Source: a virus. From it: DNA of 53,888 nucleotides. Each line of letters opens with the position of its first letter. The first letter of the stretch is position 1. The stretch lies in IMG/VR virus record IMGVR_UViG_3300031578_000046, positions 1 to 53,888 of that record, one strand, 5' to 3'. Position numbers and translations under genes: made by a program. Positions 20,297-27,878 of this stretch are shown here, one piece after another. A model generated the notes under the pieces. It was not told the origin of the DNA and did no database searches. It was given only the letters and a program-made list of their open reading frames with translations.

Positions 20297-21073
20297 TTAA
20301 AATAAAGTGTTATCAACATTTTCTTTTTTGAAACTTAATGGATATTCAAGTATTTTAGGATTAGCCTTTTTATTTGCCCTCCACCATAATTTTTGACAGT
20401 ATTCAAAATATTCATAATTTTCATCAATACTATTTTTCGACTCTTCTAATTTCCAACCCTTCCCCTGTATTACTTTGCCTGTTTTATCTTCGCCCCTGGT
20501 TGCAGCTTTTAAATGAAGTATTCCGGTTTTCTCAATCTTATAGTTAGGATTAAGCATATCCCATGCCTTAGCATAAGCCGCAATTTGTAAATAATGGCTA
20601 TCATAAACAGCATTACCTGACTTATAATCAATTAACCAAATTGAACCATTTAATTTGCATATCATATCAATTGTGCCGCCAAAACCTAGTTCATCTGATG
20701 CAAAAGAAAATTCATGAACTATAATTTCAGGATTATATTTAAACATAAATTCCATCGCCTTACAAAGAAGTACCCATTCATCCCATTTCCACAATTCAAC
20801 TTCATTATCATTCATATATTTTAATTGTCCTGTTTTAACAAATTGATCTATTCCGTTGTGTACATTACTCCCAATTTCACCAGCTTCTTTTAATATTTGC
20901 GAAGCATTCATCCCCACCTGTTTAAGCCAAATAGTAAAAGCAGCACCTTTTGGGTAGGCTTCAAGAAACGTTGTAACTGAGGGTAACCATGTACCCGGGT
21001 TTTTCTTTGATTCGTAGTAATGTTCGTCCGGAATTACTATCTTATTATTAAGATTGTCTATAAATTTATTCAT
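20297..21073 (-). CDS. PD-(D/E)XK exonuclease, RecB/Cas4-type
   Basis: 258 aa. GSNVHNGID, then GFGGTIDMICKLNGSIWLID and DYKSGN with LQIAAYAKAW give the conserved G-x2-H, GG-x-ID, D-x-K and Q-x3-Y residues of PDDEXK_1 nucleases. It probably processes phage DNA ends during recombination with the HNH and DUF1367 proteins downstream. Full domain length. Confidence 0.88.
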   Translation of the reverse strand: MNKFIDNLNNKIVIPDEHYYESKKNPGTWLPSVTTFLEAYPKGAAFTIWLKQVGMNASQILKEAGEIGSNVHNGIDQFVKTGQLKYMNDNEVELWKWDEWVLLCKAMEFMFKYNPEIIVHEFSFASDELGFGGTIDMICKLNGSIWLIDYKSGNAVYDSHYLQIAAYAKAWDMLNPNYKIEKTGILHLKAATRGEDKTGKVIQGKGWKLEESKNSIDENYEYFEYCQKLWWRANKKANPKILEYPLSFKKENVDNTLF

Positions 21074-21161
21074 TATTTTTTATTTTATTATAGAATAGTA
21101 TTTAAAAATTTCTTGTTTTATTTTCATTAAATTCAATATAAACATCCATACTTTTTTAAAC

Positions 21162-21674
21162 TTATTTATGAATTTTACCACCCGACAATTCACATAAAAA
21201 TTGAAGCACCATTTCTAATTCAGGATTTCTAAATGCAAAAGACAAATAATCAATTGGTTCTCTATAATGATAATCATTTAATCTAATGTGTTCACGACAA
21301 GCTTTTTCTGTTAAGAATGCATTTTCATATTTATCTGATAGCTCGTAATTTATTTTATAAAATCCCATATCTTCAAGTAATTCCTCTATTTCGCCTCCAT
21401 CTAAATTATTATACAACTCATTATCCTCTTTCGAATCGTTATCCCATTCTTTATATTCGAAAATAGTTTCCCTTATATCTTCATCAGTTTCAATTTTTGA
21501 ACCATCATAATACCATGCTTCAATTCCACAACCTTCAGCGGCGGCGACTTCTTCTTTTGTTTGTATTTGGAAGAAATAAGGCATTGCAGTACACCTATGA
21601 TTTTGTGTGTTTAATTCTTCAGATAAGTTCATTAAGAACTCATACATTTCATCATTTACTTTGATTGTTTTCAT
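21162..21674 (-). CDS. Unknown acidic phage protein
   Basis: 170 aa. It opens MKTIKVNDEMYEFLMNLSEE (RHH-like N-terminal strand and helix) followed by HRCTAMPYFFQIQTKEEVAA and CGIEAWYYDG. Similar acidic proteins occur in Bacteroidota phages but I cannot assign a function. Three bases separate it from the upstream gene. The 88 bases after it (21074-21161) hold no gene. Confidence 0.75.
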   Translation of the reverse strand: MKTIKVNDEMYEFLMNLSEELNTQNHRCTAMPYFFQIQTKEEVAAAEGCGIEAWYYDGSKIETDEDIRETIFEYKEWDNDSKEDNELYNNLDGGEIEELLEDMGFYKINYELSDKYENAFLTEKACREHIRLNDYHYREPIDYLSFAFRNPELEMVLQFLCELSGGKIHK

Positions 21675-21677
21675 TAT

Positions 21678-22046
21678 TTATTTTTTATTTAAATATTCAT
21701 AAAACTTTTCAGCAAGCGCAATTATATTTTCGGTTTTTACTTGTTGATCTGTAATTTTAATTGCGGTAATAGCACATTCAAGACTTATTTTTCTTTTTTC
21801 CAATGTCCAGTCTTTTTGAAATTTACCTCCGGATTTTTGATTTGGAATGTTGAAGATATATCTTTCTTCATTATTATAATCTTTTCGCTTCATGTCAACT
21901 TCAATTTCCTGACCAATTGGCAACCCTAAAAATAGAGTATCAAAAGCAGACCCTTTACGGCCATCTTCTAGCTCAATTTCAATTATTGGTTTTTCATTCC
22001 ATTTTTTACCGGAATCAATACAGTTTTTTATTTTTACTTTTTCCAT
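21678..22046 (-). CDS. Probable OB-fold/ssDNA-binding-like protein
   Basis: 122 aa. KPIIEIELEDGRKGSAFDTL, then IGQEIEVDMKRKDYNNEERY looks like the strands of an OB fold, next to recombination genes, so ssDNA binding is plausible. The C-terminus is helical (AITAIKITDQQVKTENIIAL). Inference only. Confidence 0.72.
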   Translation of the reverse strand: MEKVKIKNCIDSGKKWNEKPIIEIELEDGRKGSAFDTLFLGLPIGQEIEVDMKRKDYNNEERYIFNIPNQKSGGKFQKDWTLEKRKISLECAITAIKITDQQVKTENIIALAEKFYEYLNKK

Positions 22047-22053
22047 AGTTTTA

Positions 22054-22248
22054 TTATTTAAATTTCCAAAATACGTCTAAATCTTGATTTATTTCTATTT
22101 CTTTTAATATTGTAATTTTAATAAATGCTAATGATTCAGGATTGTTCTTATAGTAAGATTCGGCTATTTGTTTAGCAATATTGCAGTCAGTCGTACTACA
22201 TTCTTTTTTATTTGTTAATATGTTTCTAAATTGGTATATCATGGACAT
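22054..22248 (-). CDS. Small unknown protein
   Basis: 64 aa, MSMIYQFRNILTNKKECSTT with a Cys pair, then helical. It overlaps the upstream gene by ten bases. No family recognised. Confidence 0.64.
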   Translation of the reverse strand: MSMIYQFRNILTNKKECSTTDCNIAKQIAESYYKNNPESLAFIKITILKEIEINQDLDVFWKFK

Positions 22249-22562
22249 ATATATTTATAATTTTTAATATTAGTCTTCAATATATAATCCTTGTATGAAT
22301 TGGTTATTTCACTAATTATCAACTCAACATCACTTTCTGATATTGGATAACAATACTCAATTAGCCCTATTTCTTCTGCAAATTCACCGGCATCATATAT
22401 ACATTCTAATTGAATATCAATTTTTCTAATTCTATCCTGTATAAATATTCGATGAATAAAGCTTACCGCACTGTTAGATTTAATTTCGTGTGTTATATCC
22501 ACCTCTTTCATATTTAAACCATTTTCTAAAAATGATATAAATTGTTGGTAATTTTCAAACAT
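22239..22562 (-). CDS. Unknown alpha/beta phage protein
   Basis: 107 aa. FENYQQFISFLENGLNMKEV and IQLECIYDAGEFAEEIGLIE suggest an alpha/beta fold. Unrecognised. It is second in the early operon, after a 39-aa gene. Confidence 0.68.
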   Translation of the reverse strand: MFENYQQFISFLENGLNMKEVDITHEIKSNSAVSFIHRIFIQDRIRKIDIQLECIYDAGEFAEEIGLIEYCYPISESDVELIISEITNSYKDYILKTNIKNYKYICP

Positions 22563-22566
22563 AGTT

Positions 22567-22686
22567 TTAAATTTTGGTTTCGTTTAAATAATAAATATAA
22601 GCCAAAAATTCTTTCATGATCTGATTATCATTTTCAGTTACTTCGCTGCCTGGTGATAATTGATAAAGTTTATTTAATTGTTTCAT
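22567..22686 (-). CDS. Micro-protein at the start of the recombination operon
   Basis: 39 aa (MKQLNKLYQLSPGSEVTEND...), four bases before the next gene. Helical. The short length limits confidence, but the spacing is that of the surrounding operon. Confidence 0.55.
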   Translation of the reverse strand: MKQLNKLYQLSPGSEVTENDNQIMKEFLAYIYYLNETKI

Positions 22687-22736
22687 AGCTGTTTGTTTAA
22701 TTATATTTAAAGATAATTAATAATTTTTATAAAATA

Positions 22737-22871
22737 TATGACTTTTATCATGTTTTGTTATTTATAATCATTATTAATAATTATCAGTTACAAGTTTTAA
22801 ACAAATTAATAAGCGATCTATCAGTCATTTATATTTAGTTTAAAATTTTGAACTAACTTTATTCAATTGTT
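22737..22871 (-). repeat. Boundary repeat with deleted gene, copy 3
   Basis: 135 bp, about 97% identical to 24991-25125. It contains only the first and last codons of the gene at 4750-4980 (now MTDRSLINLFKTCN then stop) plus the island 3'-end element. Confidence 0.85.
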
Positions 22872-22879
22872 GTGCGCAA

Positions 22880-23170
22880 TTAAAACGCACCTTCCTGCTC
22901 AATTTCTTCTATCTTTAATTCAAGTTCATCCACATTTTCTGCTTCTTCAATACCCCATTGTCTTAGTTCGTCATTACTTGCCCTTAATTCTTCCAAATAA
23001 TCAATGCAACTTTCAAGTTCATAAGACATATCAGCGGCTGCGGAGTATAAATCATCGTATTCAAGTCCTTCTAACTCTCTGTCTTTATACAATACTTGCT
23101 TTATAGCTTTTATGTATTTATCAATATCAGGGCAAGTATGCTTTATCGGTTCTCTAATATGTGAAGCCAT
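22880..23170 (-). CDS. Acidic coiled-coil cassette protein
   Basis: 96 aa. An N-terminal helix (CPDIDKYIKAIKQVLYKDRE) is followed by two long acidic helices (LRQWGIEEAENVDELELKIE). The ATG lies just after core GTTGTGC of site 21. The stop TAA lies close to core CACAAC. Function unknown. Confidence 0.72.
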   Translation of the reverse strand: MASHIREPIKHTCPDIDKYIKAIKQVLYKDRELEGLEYDDLYSAAADMSYELESCIDYLEELRASNDELRQWGIEEAENVDELELKIEEIEQEGAF

Positions 23171-23179
23171 AATTAACTG

Positions 23180-23304
23180 CGCACAACACTAAATAAAACA
23201 AATAGCCGTGCTATGCGGTCTTTTTAAAGCTATTTGTAAGTTTGTAATATATTTAATCTTTGTAGCTATTATCTTGGGCTACTAGTTTTATTATTTACGT
23301 TAGC
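23180..23304 (-). repeat. attC-like site 21
   Basis: 125 bp. GCTAACGTAAATAATAAAAC with TAGTAGCC pairs with GGCTATTTGTTTTATTTAG and core GTTGTGC. Its interior resembles that of site 33 at 51556-51684. Confidence 0.87.
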
Positions 23305-23314
23305 AACAAGCCTG

Positions 23315-23683
23315 CTATTCAAAGCATTTTTTATTCTTGTTGCATACGTGGTTTATTGGTCTTATAGTGCAATTACTAGCATTTTTGCAGGCCAGATTGC
23401 TAACACCAAATATATTTAATGCTTGGTTGGTGCTTTTAATAGGCATTTCGCCCTCACACACTTTTTGCAAAGCTTCTATATCTATCAAGTTTAGTTCTTC
23501 AGCAATACTATATGCTATCTCATACGTGCCTTTTGCTTTTTTGGGCTTATGGTTTCTAAACTCAATTTCTCTGCCTAACTCAAAGTCGTATCTCTTATCT
23601 GTAAAAGGCACTTGCTTCGTGTAGCTGTAATCAACTATTAGCTTCCTTTGGTGTCCATCAAATTTTATGTTATATATTGCCAT
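23315..23683 (-). CDS. Chimeric cassette protein with Cys-rich tail
   Basis: 122 aa. The N-terminal 95 residues (MAIYNIKFDGHQRKLIVDYS, then ELNLIDIEALQKVCEGE) lie between the arms of site 22. Core GTTAGC encodes Val-Ser, then SNLACKNASNCTIRPINHVC gives a short Cys-rich module related in spacing to the tail of the 17071-17448 protein. Stop TAG. Confidence 0.75.
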   Translation of the reverse strand: MAIYNIKFDGHQRKLIVDYSYTKQVPFTDKRYDFELGREIEFRNHKPKKAKGTYEIAYSIAEELNLIDIEALQKVCEGEMPIKSTNQALNIFGVSNLACKNASNCTIRPINHVCNKNKKCFE

Positions 23684-23762
23684 CGCTCTGTATTTTTATC
23701 GTTTGTACTATTAATTAAAGTTCGTGCTAATTTTACGCACTAAACATATTTTTTTCGTTAGC
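23399..23762 (-). repeat. attC-like site 22 with very long interior
   Basis: GCTAACGAAAAAAATATG with TTTAGTGC pairs with GCATTAAATATATTTGG and core GTTAGC. Span 364 bp, like site 18. Confidence 0.76.
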
Positions 23763-23967
23763 GGTCATTGTCGTTCTTTTTCAACCATCGCATAAATGAG
23801 TTAAACCCTGCATCTATTTCGGCTTCTGGGCTATATGGTGCAACTTCTCCTAAGTTTGTAGCTTTCCATTCATCTACCAATTTTTCTACTTTTTGGTAAA
23901 ACAACGAACCGCTAACACTAAATATAGGCAAATTGCCGTTTTTATTTGTTTCTTTATTTGTACTCAT
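23758..23967 (-). CDS. Chimeric cassette protein
   Basis: 69 aa. MSTNKETNKNGNLPIFSVS is the leader from within site 23 (core GTTAGC = Val-Ser). The body is GSLFYQKVEKLVDEWKATNL, then EIDAGFNSFMRWLKKN, a small helical protein. The stop TAA is in core GCTAAC. Confidence 0.72.
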   Translation of the reverse strand: MSTNKETNKNGNLPIFSVSGSLFYQKVEKLVDEWKATNLGEVAPYSPEAEIDAGFNSFMRWLKKNDNDR

Positions 23968-24037
23968 AGGTCAGTTTATTTTATTAAGTTTCTACTAATT
24001 TTCAAGGGCAATCAGCCCATATTATTTTCCATTATAA
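23911..24037 (-). repeat. attC-like site 23 (start codon inside)
   Basis: 127 bp. TATAATGGAAAATAATATG with GGCTGATTGCC pairs with GGCAATTTGCCTATATTT and core GTTAGC. Confidence 0.85.
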
Positions 24038-24220
24038 ACAATAAAAATATGACAGCATTGCCATTAATCCAACCACACCAATCATACCACAAATCACAGC
24101 AATTTTACCACCTATCATTAATCTTCTACCATGTTTTTCATTTTCAACCACCACTCCCCACACACGGTATTCTGGTTCAATGTGTATTATCTTACTTTCG
24201 TCAATTATTGGTTCTTTCAT
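24032..24220 (-). CDS. Small C-terminal membrane-anchor protein
   Basis: 62 aa. Soluble N-terminus (MKEPIIDESKIIHIEPEYRV) and one C-terminal helix (IAVICGMIGVVGLMAMLSYF). Its C-terminal YFYCL-stop resembles that of the 7603-7896 protein (IYACL-stop), because both run into the same core type (TTTATAATG). Confidence 0.7.
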   Translation of the reverse strand: MKEPIIDESKIIHIEPEYRVWGVVVENEKHGRRLMIGGKIAVICGMIGVVGLMAMLSYFYCL

Positions 24221-24231
24221 GTTTTAAAAGT

Positions 24232-24345
24232 TTATAACAATATACATAGTTAATTTACCGTGCTTTATTGCTACATTGGTTTATAATTTAATCTTTATCT
24301 TTTTGTTGTTGCCTCAGTTTAAACGCACCTTACCCAAACGTTAAC
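24232..24345 (-). repeat. attC-like site 24 (weak), 5' end of island 3
   Basis: 114 bp between AGTTAACG and GTTATAA. The arms pair less well than elsewhere. Confidence 0.5.
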
Positions 24346-24613
24346 TTTTGCATTTTATGCATTTTTTATCAGAAATTGAATGTTCCTTTAGTGCTATAAA
24401 TGCCTTATTTTTTTCAATTGGACTTCCATTTTCATCGGTAAATTTACATTTTTCAATTTGAGTTACTATCTCACTTAAATATTCGTATTTCATAAAAAAA
24501 TCACGAATAAGTTTAGCACATTGCTTTACCATACTTCGACCTTCCTTTTTACAGGCTTCTTTAAATTTCTCTTTTTCCTCGTCTGTTACTTTTATTTTTT
24601 CTATGTATGCCAT
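24341..24613 (-). CDS. RHH-like small protein
   Basis: 90 aa from the ATG at 24613 (MAYIEKIKVT). KVTDEEKEKFKEACKKEGRS then VKQCAKLIRDFF is a plausible ribbon-helix-helix or short helical regulator. The C-terminus has CKFTDENGSP and KKCIKCKS, a possible zinc site. The stop TAA is in the GTTAAC core. Confidence 0.68.
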   Translation of the reverse strand: MAYIEKIKVTDEEKEKFKEACKKEGRSMVKQCAKLIRDFFMKYEYLSEIVTQIEKCKFTDENGSPIEKNKAFIALKEHSISDKKCIKCKS

Positions 24614-24637
24614 AATTTTATAGTTTTTACCACCAAA

Positions 24638-24696
24638 AGCCCGAACGTTTCCGAACGGGCTGAAATCCTGCAAGAACTTTACAGGAAACTTGCAGG
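24638..24696 (-). terminator. Double hairpin terminator after the 24698-24913 gene
   Basis: First CCTGCAAG/CTTGCAGG (8 bp), then AGCCCG/CGGGCT followed by TTTTGG on the minus strand. Probable rho-independent terminator or attenuator. Confidence 0.62.
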
Positions 24697-24697
24697 G

Positions 24698-24913
24698 TTA
24701 AAATATTCCTTCAATTCTATAATTTACAGTTGAACGAGCAAGTAAATTATCTATTTGAAATTCCAATTCATCATAATTTTCTGGCTCTTCTTCAAAGAAA
24801 TAACACCCAAATTCTGAATTCCATTCAGTATAAAAATCAGAGTTTGCAATAGCTTCGTGAATAACTCTTTCTGCATCCTTTGTACTTGGAGTTAATTGTA
24901 GTCCTGTTTTCAT
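24698..24913 (-). CDS. Small acidic phage protein
   Basis: 71 aa. MKTGLQLTPSTKDAERVIHE, then SEFGCYFFEEEPENYDELEF. It has the same 5' leader (ACTAAAAACTTTACAAAATG) as the genes at 26807-27157 and 27185-27448, so the three probably share a translation or promoter context. No family recognised. Confidence 0.72.
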   Translation of the reverse strand: MKTGLQLTPSTKDAERVIHEAIANSDFYTEWNSEFGCYFFEEEPENYDELEFQIDNLLARSTVNYRIEGIF

Positions 24914-24990
24914 TTTGTAAAGTTTTTAGTTAATAATTATTTGTTTTATTAATTATAACGTCTAAATTACGTATAAGTTTTAATATATTA

Positions 24991-25125
24991 TATGACTTTT
25001 GTCATGTTTTGTTATTTATAACCATTATTAATAATTATCAGTTACAAGTTTTAAACAAATTAATAAGCGATCTATCAGTCATTTATATTTAGTTTAAATT
25101 TTTGAACTGACTTTATTCAATTGTT
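24991..25125 (-). repeat. Boundary repeat with deleted gene, copy 4
   Basis: Copy of 22737-22871 with about four differences, again directly downstream of an island on the gene strand. Confidence 0.85.
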
Positions 25126-25194
25126 ATCGTTCATTGCCGTGAAAAGGCAGTGTTTAAAACGAATAGAAAGAAGCACGGCAACGAAAACGATAAC
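25123..25194 (-). repeat. Minimal cassette between two cores
   Basis: 72 bp bounded by GTTATCG and CGATAAC in perfect inversion, with inner TTGCCGTG/CACGGCAA arms. It holds no own start; a frame entering from upstream could read VIVFVAVLLSIRFKH and stop after the core. Confidence 0.66.
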
Positions 25195-25284
25195 AATGCG
25201 TAAATTCCATGCTTACTTTCTACCTCGTTTCTAAGTCGGTGGGTAATCGAGCAATTAAAAATAAAAGCCCTCACACCGTTCTAA
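25188..25284 (-). repeat. attC-like site 25 (weak)
   Basis: TAGAACGGTGTG to core GTTATCG, with limited arm pairing. Listed because it occupies the expected place. Confidence 0.4.
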
Positions 25285-25511
25285 TCAACTTCGGTAAAAT
25301 CTACATAATAAGTTTTACCAGGAACTAAATAATCTTTGGCAACTGCATTTTTATCAACCTGTATGGTTATGTTACCAGACGGTGTCGCTTCTGCAAACTG
25401 ATTATTTTCCTCGTTGTCTTTGTCATTAGTTCCGTAAACCGCTGACAATTTTGCCTCTTTGTTTCCATAACTGTATTCAGTTACAGAATCGCAATTAAAT
25501 TTTGCTCTCAT
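25281..25511 (-). CDS. Small conserved-looking phage protein
   Basis: 76 aa. MRAKFNCDSVTEYSYGNKEA, then FAEATPSGNITIQVDKNAVA and ending YLVPGKTYYVDFTEVD resembles a beta-rich protein widely seen in phages (function unknown). A weak core GTTATGG falls in codons for EYSYG. The leader CTTTACAAATG resembles that of neighbouring genes. Confidence 0.8.
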   Translation of the reverse strand: MRAKFNCDSVTEYSYGNKEAKLSAVYGTNDKDNEENNQFAEATPSGNITIQVDKNAVAKDYLVPGKTYYVDFTEVD

Positions 25512-25634
25512 TTGTAAAGTATTTATTATTTGGGTACTCTATTAAAAGTTTTCCCCTTCCCTTTTTTATTTTTAATTTGTTCTCGTTTCAACTTCATCGG
25601 TTATTCCGCACGTAACTTACGCTAATCATTATAT
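25465..25634 (-). repeat. attC-like site 26 (weak)
   Basis: TATAATG ... to core GTTATGG, with partly pairing GTTAC/GTAAC arms. Interior contains a 23-codon frame of doubtful meaning. Confidence 0.4.
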
Positions 25635-25638
25635 GGCA

Positions 25639-25821
25639 TTAAAGAGCAAGTTCACAAGCCTTACTTCCGTCTTTTAATCTTAAGCAGAATTTACAGTGTT
25701 TATACTTTGGTAAGTTACACCAACTACTATCAGCGTGTGGGCATTTATCATTATTATGGTCGTAGTCTTTATTAACGCCATATAACACGCTGTCATAGGT
25801 AATTTTGCTATCTTTTTTCAT
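25639..25821 (-). CDS. Chimeric Cys-rich cassette protein
   Basis: 60 aa. MKKDSKITYDSVLYG is encoded in site 27 (core GTTATA in the VLY codons). The body has CPHADSSWCNLPKYKHCKFC, four Cys and two His in zinc-finger-like spacing, and a tail ACELAL. Likely a small zinc protein. Confidence 0.75.
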   Translation of the reverse strand: MKKDSKITYDSVLYGVNKDYDHNNDKCPHADSSWCNLPKYKHCKFCLRLKDGSKACELAL

Positions 25822-25908
25822 CTTTAGTATGTATTTATAAGTTTGTAATTCTAATTAATTTTAGTGCTGTTTGTAGGGCAAAACTACCCATACAGCCATT
25901 CATTAGCC
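25790..25908 (-). repeat. attC-like site 27 (start codon inside)
   Basis: 119 bp. GGCTAATGAATGGCTGTATG with GGTAGTTTTGC pairs with GCAAAATTACCTATGACAGC and core GTTATA. Confidence 0.86.
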
Positions 25909-25913
25909 GTAAT

Positions 25914-26276
25914 TTAAACGACCGTTGTAACTGTATAGTCTTTCATTACTATTTGAAAATCTTTGACAGGGTATTTACCAGACCCACCAAGTTTTTCAAT
26001 TAATGAAAGCACTTCATCGGTTAATATTTCTCGTTCAATTTCGGAAATATTTAAACCCTTTACTCGTTCCATATATCTAATAATAGCGTGTTCTGAAACT
26101 TTAACATTACTGTTATTGTTAAATGAATTAATAGTTTCTTTTAATTTAGTTATTGCCTGTAATTTTTGATTGTATTCTCGTTGTTTATTAGCAACTTCAA
26201 TTTTCAAAACTTCGGCATCTCCAATCATTATATTTAATTGAGATTGTAATTGTTTTATTTTTCGTATATCATTCAT
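25914..26276 (-). CDS. Coiled-coil cassette protein
   Basis: 120 aa from MNDIRKIKQL. An in-frame start inside site 28 (26351) would add MTNLNNSTTLIGAWHIYRVS and four to five further residues, so both starts are possible. Residues 5-60 are coiled coil. The second half (VKVSEHAIIRYMERVKGLNI) resembles a small conserved phage/bacterial domain with H-A-x-x-R, as in some nuclease-like or toxin-like proteins, but I cannot name it. Confidence 0.74.
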   Translation of the reverse strand: MNDIRKIKQLQSQLNIMIGDAEVLKIEVANKQREYNQKLQAITKLKETINSFNNNSNVKVSEHAIIRYMERVKGLNISEIEREILTDEVLSLIEKLGGSGKYPVKDFQIVMKDYTVTTVV

Positions 26277-26291
26277 AATAAATAAACTACG

Positions 26292-26383
26292 GCTAACACG
26301 GTATATATGCCATGCGCCAATTAGTGTCGTGCTATTATTTAAGTTTGTCATGGGCGCACGTCACATATACCCATCCGTTAGGT
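26292..26383 (-). repeat. attC-like site 28
   Basis: 92 bp with well paired arms: ACCTAACGGATGGGTATATG with TGACGTGCGCC, against GGCGCATGGCATATATACC and core GTTAGCC. An in-frame ATG lies in the interior. Confidence 0.88.
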
Positions 26384-26387
26384 TTAA

Positions 26388-26672
26388 TTAAAAAATACCA
26401 CGAATCAGAGTATCAATCATGGGCTTCAATAATTTAAAACTATCGAGTTTATTGCTATCTACATCATTCTCGGTTATTCCAAACCAAAACAATATAGGAA
26501 GTGGAACATTTGTAGCCAATGCAATTTTCTCTATTACATCCATACTTGGCTTTTTTTGTCCATTTTCCACTTGGCTTAAATACGTTTGTGTAATTCCTAT
26601 TTGTTGAGCAAAATTGCATTGTGTTTCATTTCTGCTCTTCCTAATTGTTTTTACTGCGTTACCTATTTGCAT
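26388..26672 (-). CDS. XRE-family HTH regulator
   Basis: 94 aa from the ATG at 26672 (MQIGNAVKTI). QCNFAQQIGITQTYLSQVEN then KPSMDVIEKIALATNVPLPI is a typical Cro/C1-type HTH. In a cassette it might be an autonomous regulator or an antitoxin-like protein, with no partner visible. The stop precedes core CCTAAC. Confidence 0.9.
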   Translation of the reverse strand: MQIGNAVKTIRKSRNETQCNFAQQIGITQTYLSQVENGQKKPSMDVIEKIALATNVPLPILFWFGITENDVDSNKLDSFKLLKPMIDTLIRGIF

Positions 26673-26752
26673 AATATTTAGTTTTAAATTATTTACCAAA
26701 GGTAATATAATATTCCTAATAATGAAACATTGCAAGGTATTTTTTAACTAAA

Positions 26753-26805
26753 ACCTAACAATGTATAAAATTCATTAAAACGAAATTTTATACTCAACGT
26801 TATAG
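26753..26805 (-). repeat. attC-like site 29 (compact)
   Basis: 53 bp, closest to a textbook short attC. TATAACGTTGAGTATAAAATT pairs with AATTTTATACATT around an 11-base loop, ending in core GTTAGGT. Confidence 0.88.
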
Positions 26806-26806
26806 G

Positions 26807-27157
26807 CTATTGCCCTTCAAAATCTTCATTTAGGTATATGCCCTCACCGTCTAACTCATAGCCCATCTCATCTGTCTTCCATTTTACGTGTTTGGTAATT
26901 ATTCTCTTTGTTCCTGCTTTCTCCCCCCACTCTTCTTTGTCGTTTTTGATTGTCACCTCAGTGCCAACTGGCAACAAGCCAATAACAAAGTGTAAGCCCA
27001 ATAATTTTAACTTAGCAGTATTCTGTTTAATAAACTGCGTAGTTATTTGGTCAAGGTCATAATTTCCCTCTGTATCTTCTTGTTGTGCGTTGTCAACATA
27101 TTCCCAATAATCCTTTAATAAATTTTTCATTTCGTTATTTTTAAGTCGTTTTTTCAT
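26807..27157 (-). CDS. Cassette-end protein of island 4
   Basis: 116 aa. Helical N-terminus (MKNLLKDYWEYVDNAQQEDT) and a beta-rich C-terminus (VGTEVTIKNDKEEWGEKAG). The stop TAG touches core CTATAAC. No attC-like right arm is found in or before it, so it marks the 5' edge of the island. It shares its 5' leader with two neighbours. Confidence 0.74.
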   Translation of the reverse strand: MKKRLKNNEMKNLLKDYWEYVDNAQQEDTEGNYDLDQITTQFIKQNTAKLKLLGLHFVIGLLPVGTEVTIKNDKEEWGEKAGTKRIITKHVKWKTDEMGYELDGEGIYLNEDFEGQ

Positions 27158-27184
27158 TTTGTAAAGTTTTTAGTTAATAATTAA

Positions 27185-27448
27185 TTAATTGATATAAGCT
27201 CTTGAGGCATCATAACTCAATGATGAAGCATATTTATAGGATGCGTTACTATTTTTCCAATCTTCTTTATCTGATTTTAAAAAATTAAATGCACTTGATA
27301 ATGCTTTAACAGCTTCCTTTTTTGTGTTGAAAATTAGTTCTTTATTATTAAATTGCAGATTTTTTTCTACACAATTATCTGTCATAATTGAGTTTCTTAA
27401 TGTTGAATTTCCTGCAAATTGGCCGGTAATAATAATTGAAGTTTTCAT
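27185..27448 (-). CDS. Small unknown protein
   Basis: 87 aa. MKTSIIITGQFAGNSTLRNS, then KKEAVKALSSAFNFLKSDKE, and a C-terminal SLSYDASRAYIN. Unrecognised. It is first gene after promoter 27484-27515. Confidence 0.72.
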   Translation of the reverse strand: MKTSIIITGQFAGNSTLRNSIMTDNCVEKNLQFNNKELIFNTKKEAVKALSSAFNFLKSDKEDWKNSNASYKYASSLSYDASRAYIN

Positions 27449-27483
27449 TTTGTAAAGTTTTTAGTTTGTAATTAATTATACGT

Positions 27484-27515
27484 TAAATATACGTATAAGT
27501 TTCGACATATACAAA
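27484..27515 (-). promoter_or_regulatory. Bacteroidota-type promoter for 27448
   Basis: TTTG (27515-27512), 20 bases, TATATTTA (27491-27484) on the minus strand. It shares the motif TTTGTATATGTCG with the promoter at 51046-51077. Confidence 0.68.
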
Positions 27516-27540
27516 TGTTTTCGTAGTTTATAACCATTCT

Positions 27541-27572
27541 AAATAAAAAACCCCGTACATTTCTGGACGGGG
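27541..27572 (-). terminator. Terminator of the structural/lysis operon
   Basis: CCCCGT pairs with ACGGGG (minus strand GC-rich hairpin) and a run of T follows on the minus strand. It ends the late transcript just after 27600. Confidence 0.86.
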
Positions 27573-27599
27573 CCTAACTAAACTAAAACCTATGAAAAA

Positions 27600-27878
27600 C
27601 TACTTCTTTTTACCGAAAAACTGTTTTTTAATTATATTCCATAATTTCAATCCTTCATCATAAGCTTCTAATGTTTCATTTGCCGAAACTTCTAATAATT
27701 TTAAAAGTTTTGTTTTTTCTTCTTTTGTTAATCCATCTTTAAAAGCTTCTTTAGCATATTTAGCTAATTTAATATTAGCATCAATTGCCTCTTTAGCTTC
27801 CTTAATAAAAGCCCTCACAATACCTATTAATGTCCCGGCGACTGCAAGTATTCCTAAAATCAATGTTAATTTTTCCAT
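27600..27878 (-). CDS. Small membrane protein of lysis block (holin/spanin candidate)
   Basis: 92 aa. N-terminal helix LILGILAVAGTLIGIVRAFI then a long amphipathic basic helix. One transmembrane helix with a cytoplasmic or periplasmic coiled tail fits a class III holin or a spanin-like protein. It is last in the late operon, after the endolysin-like gene. Confidence 0.7.
   Translation of the reverse strand: MEKLTLILGILAVAGTLIGIVRAFIKEAKEAIDANIKLAKYAKEAFKDGLTKEEKTKLLKLLEVSANETLEAYDEGLKLWNIIKKQFFGKKK

Noticed and set aside
25540-25615. 23-codon frame MKLKREQIKNKKGKGK in site 26
   Set aside because: Too short and without context; mentioned only within the site.
4992-26805. CRISPR array
   Set aside because: The repeats are not equal in size or spacing and each is flanked by genes; no spacers or cas genes.
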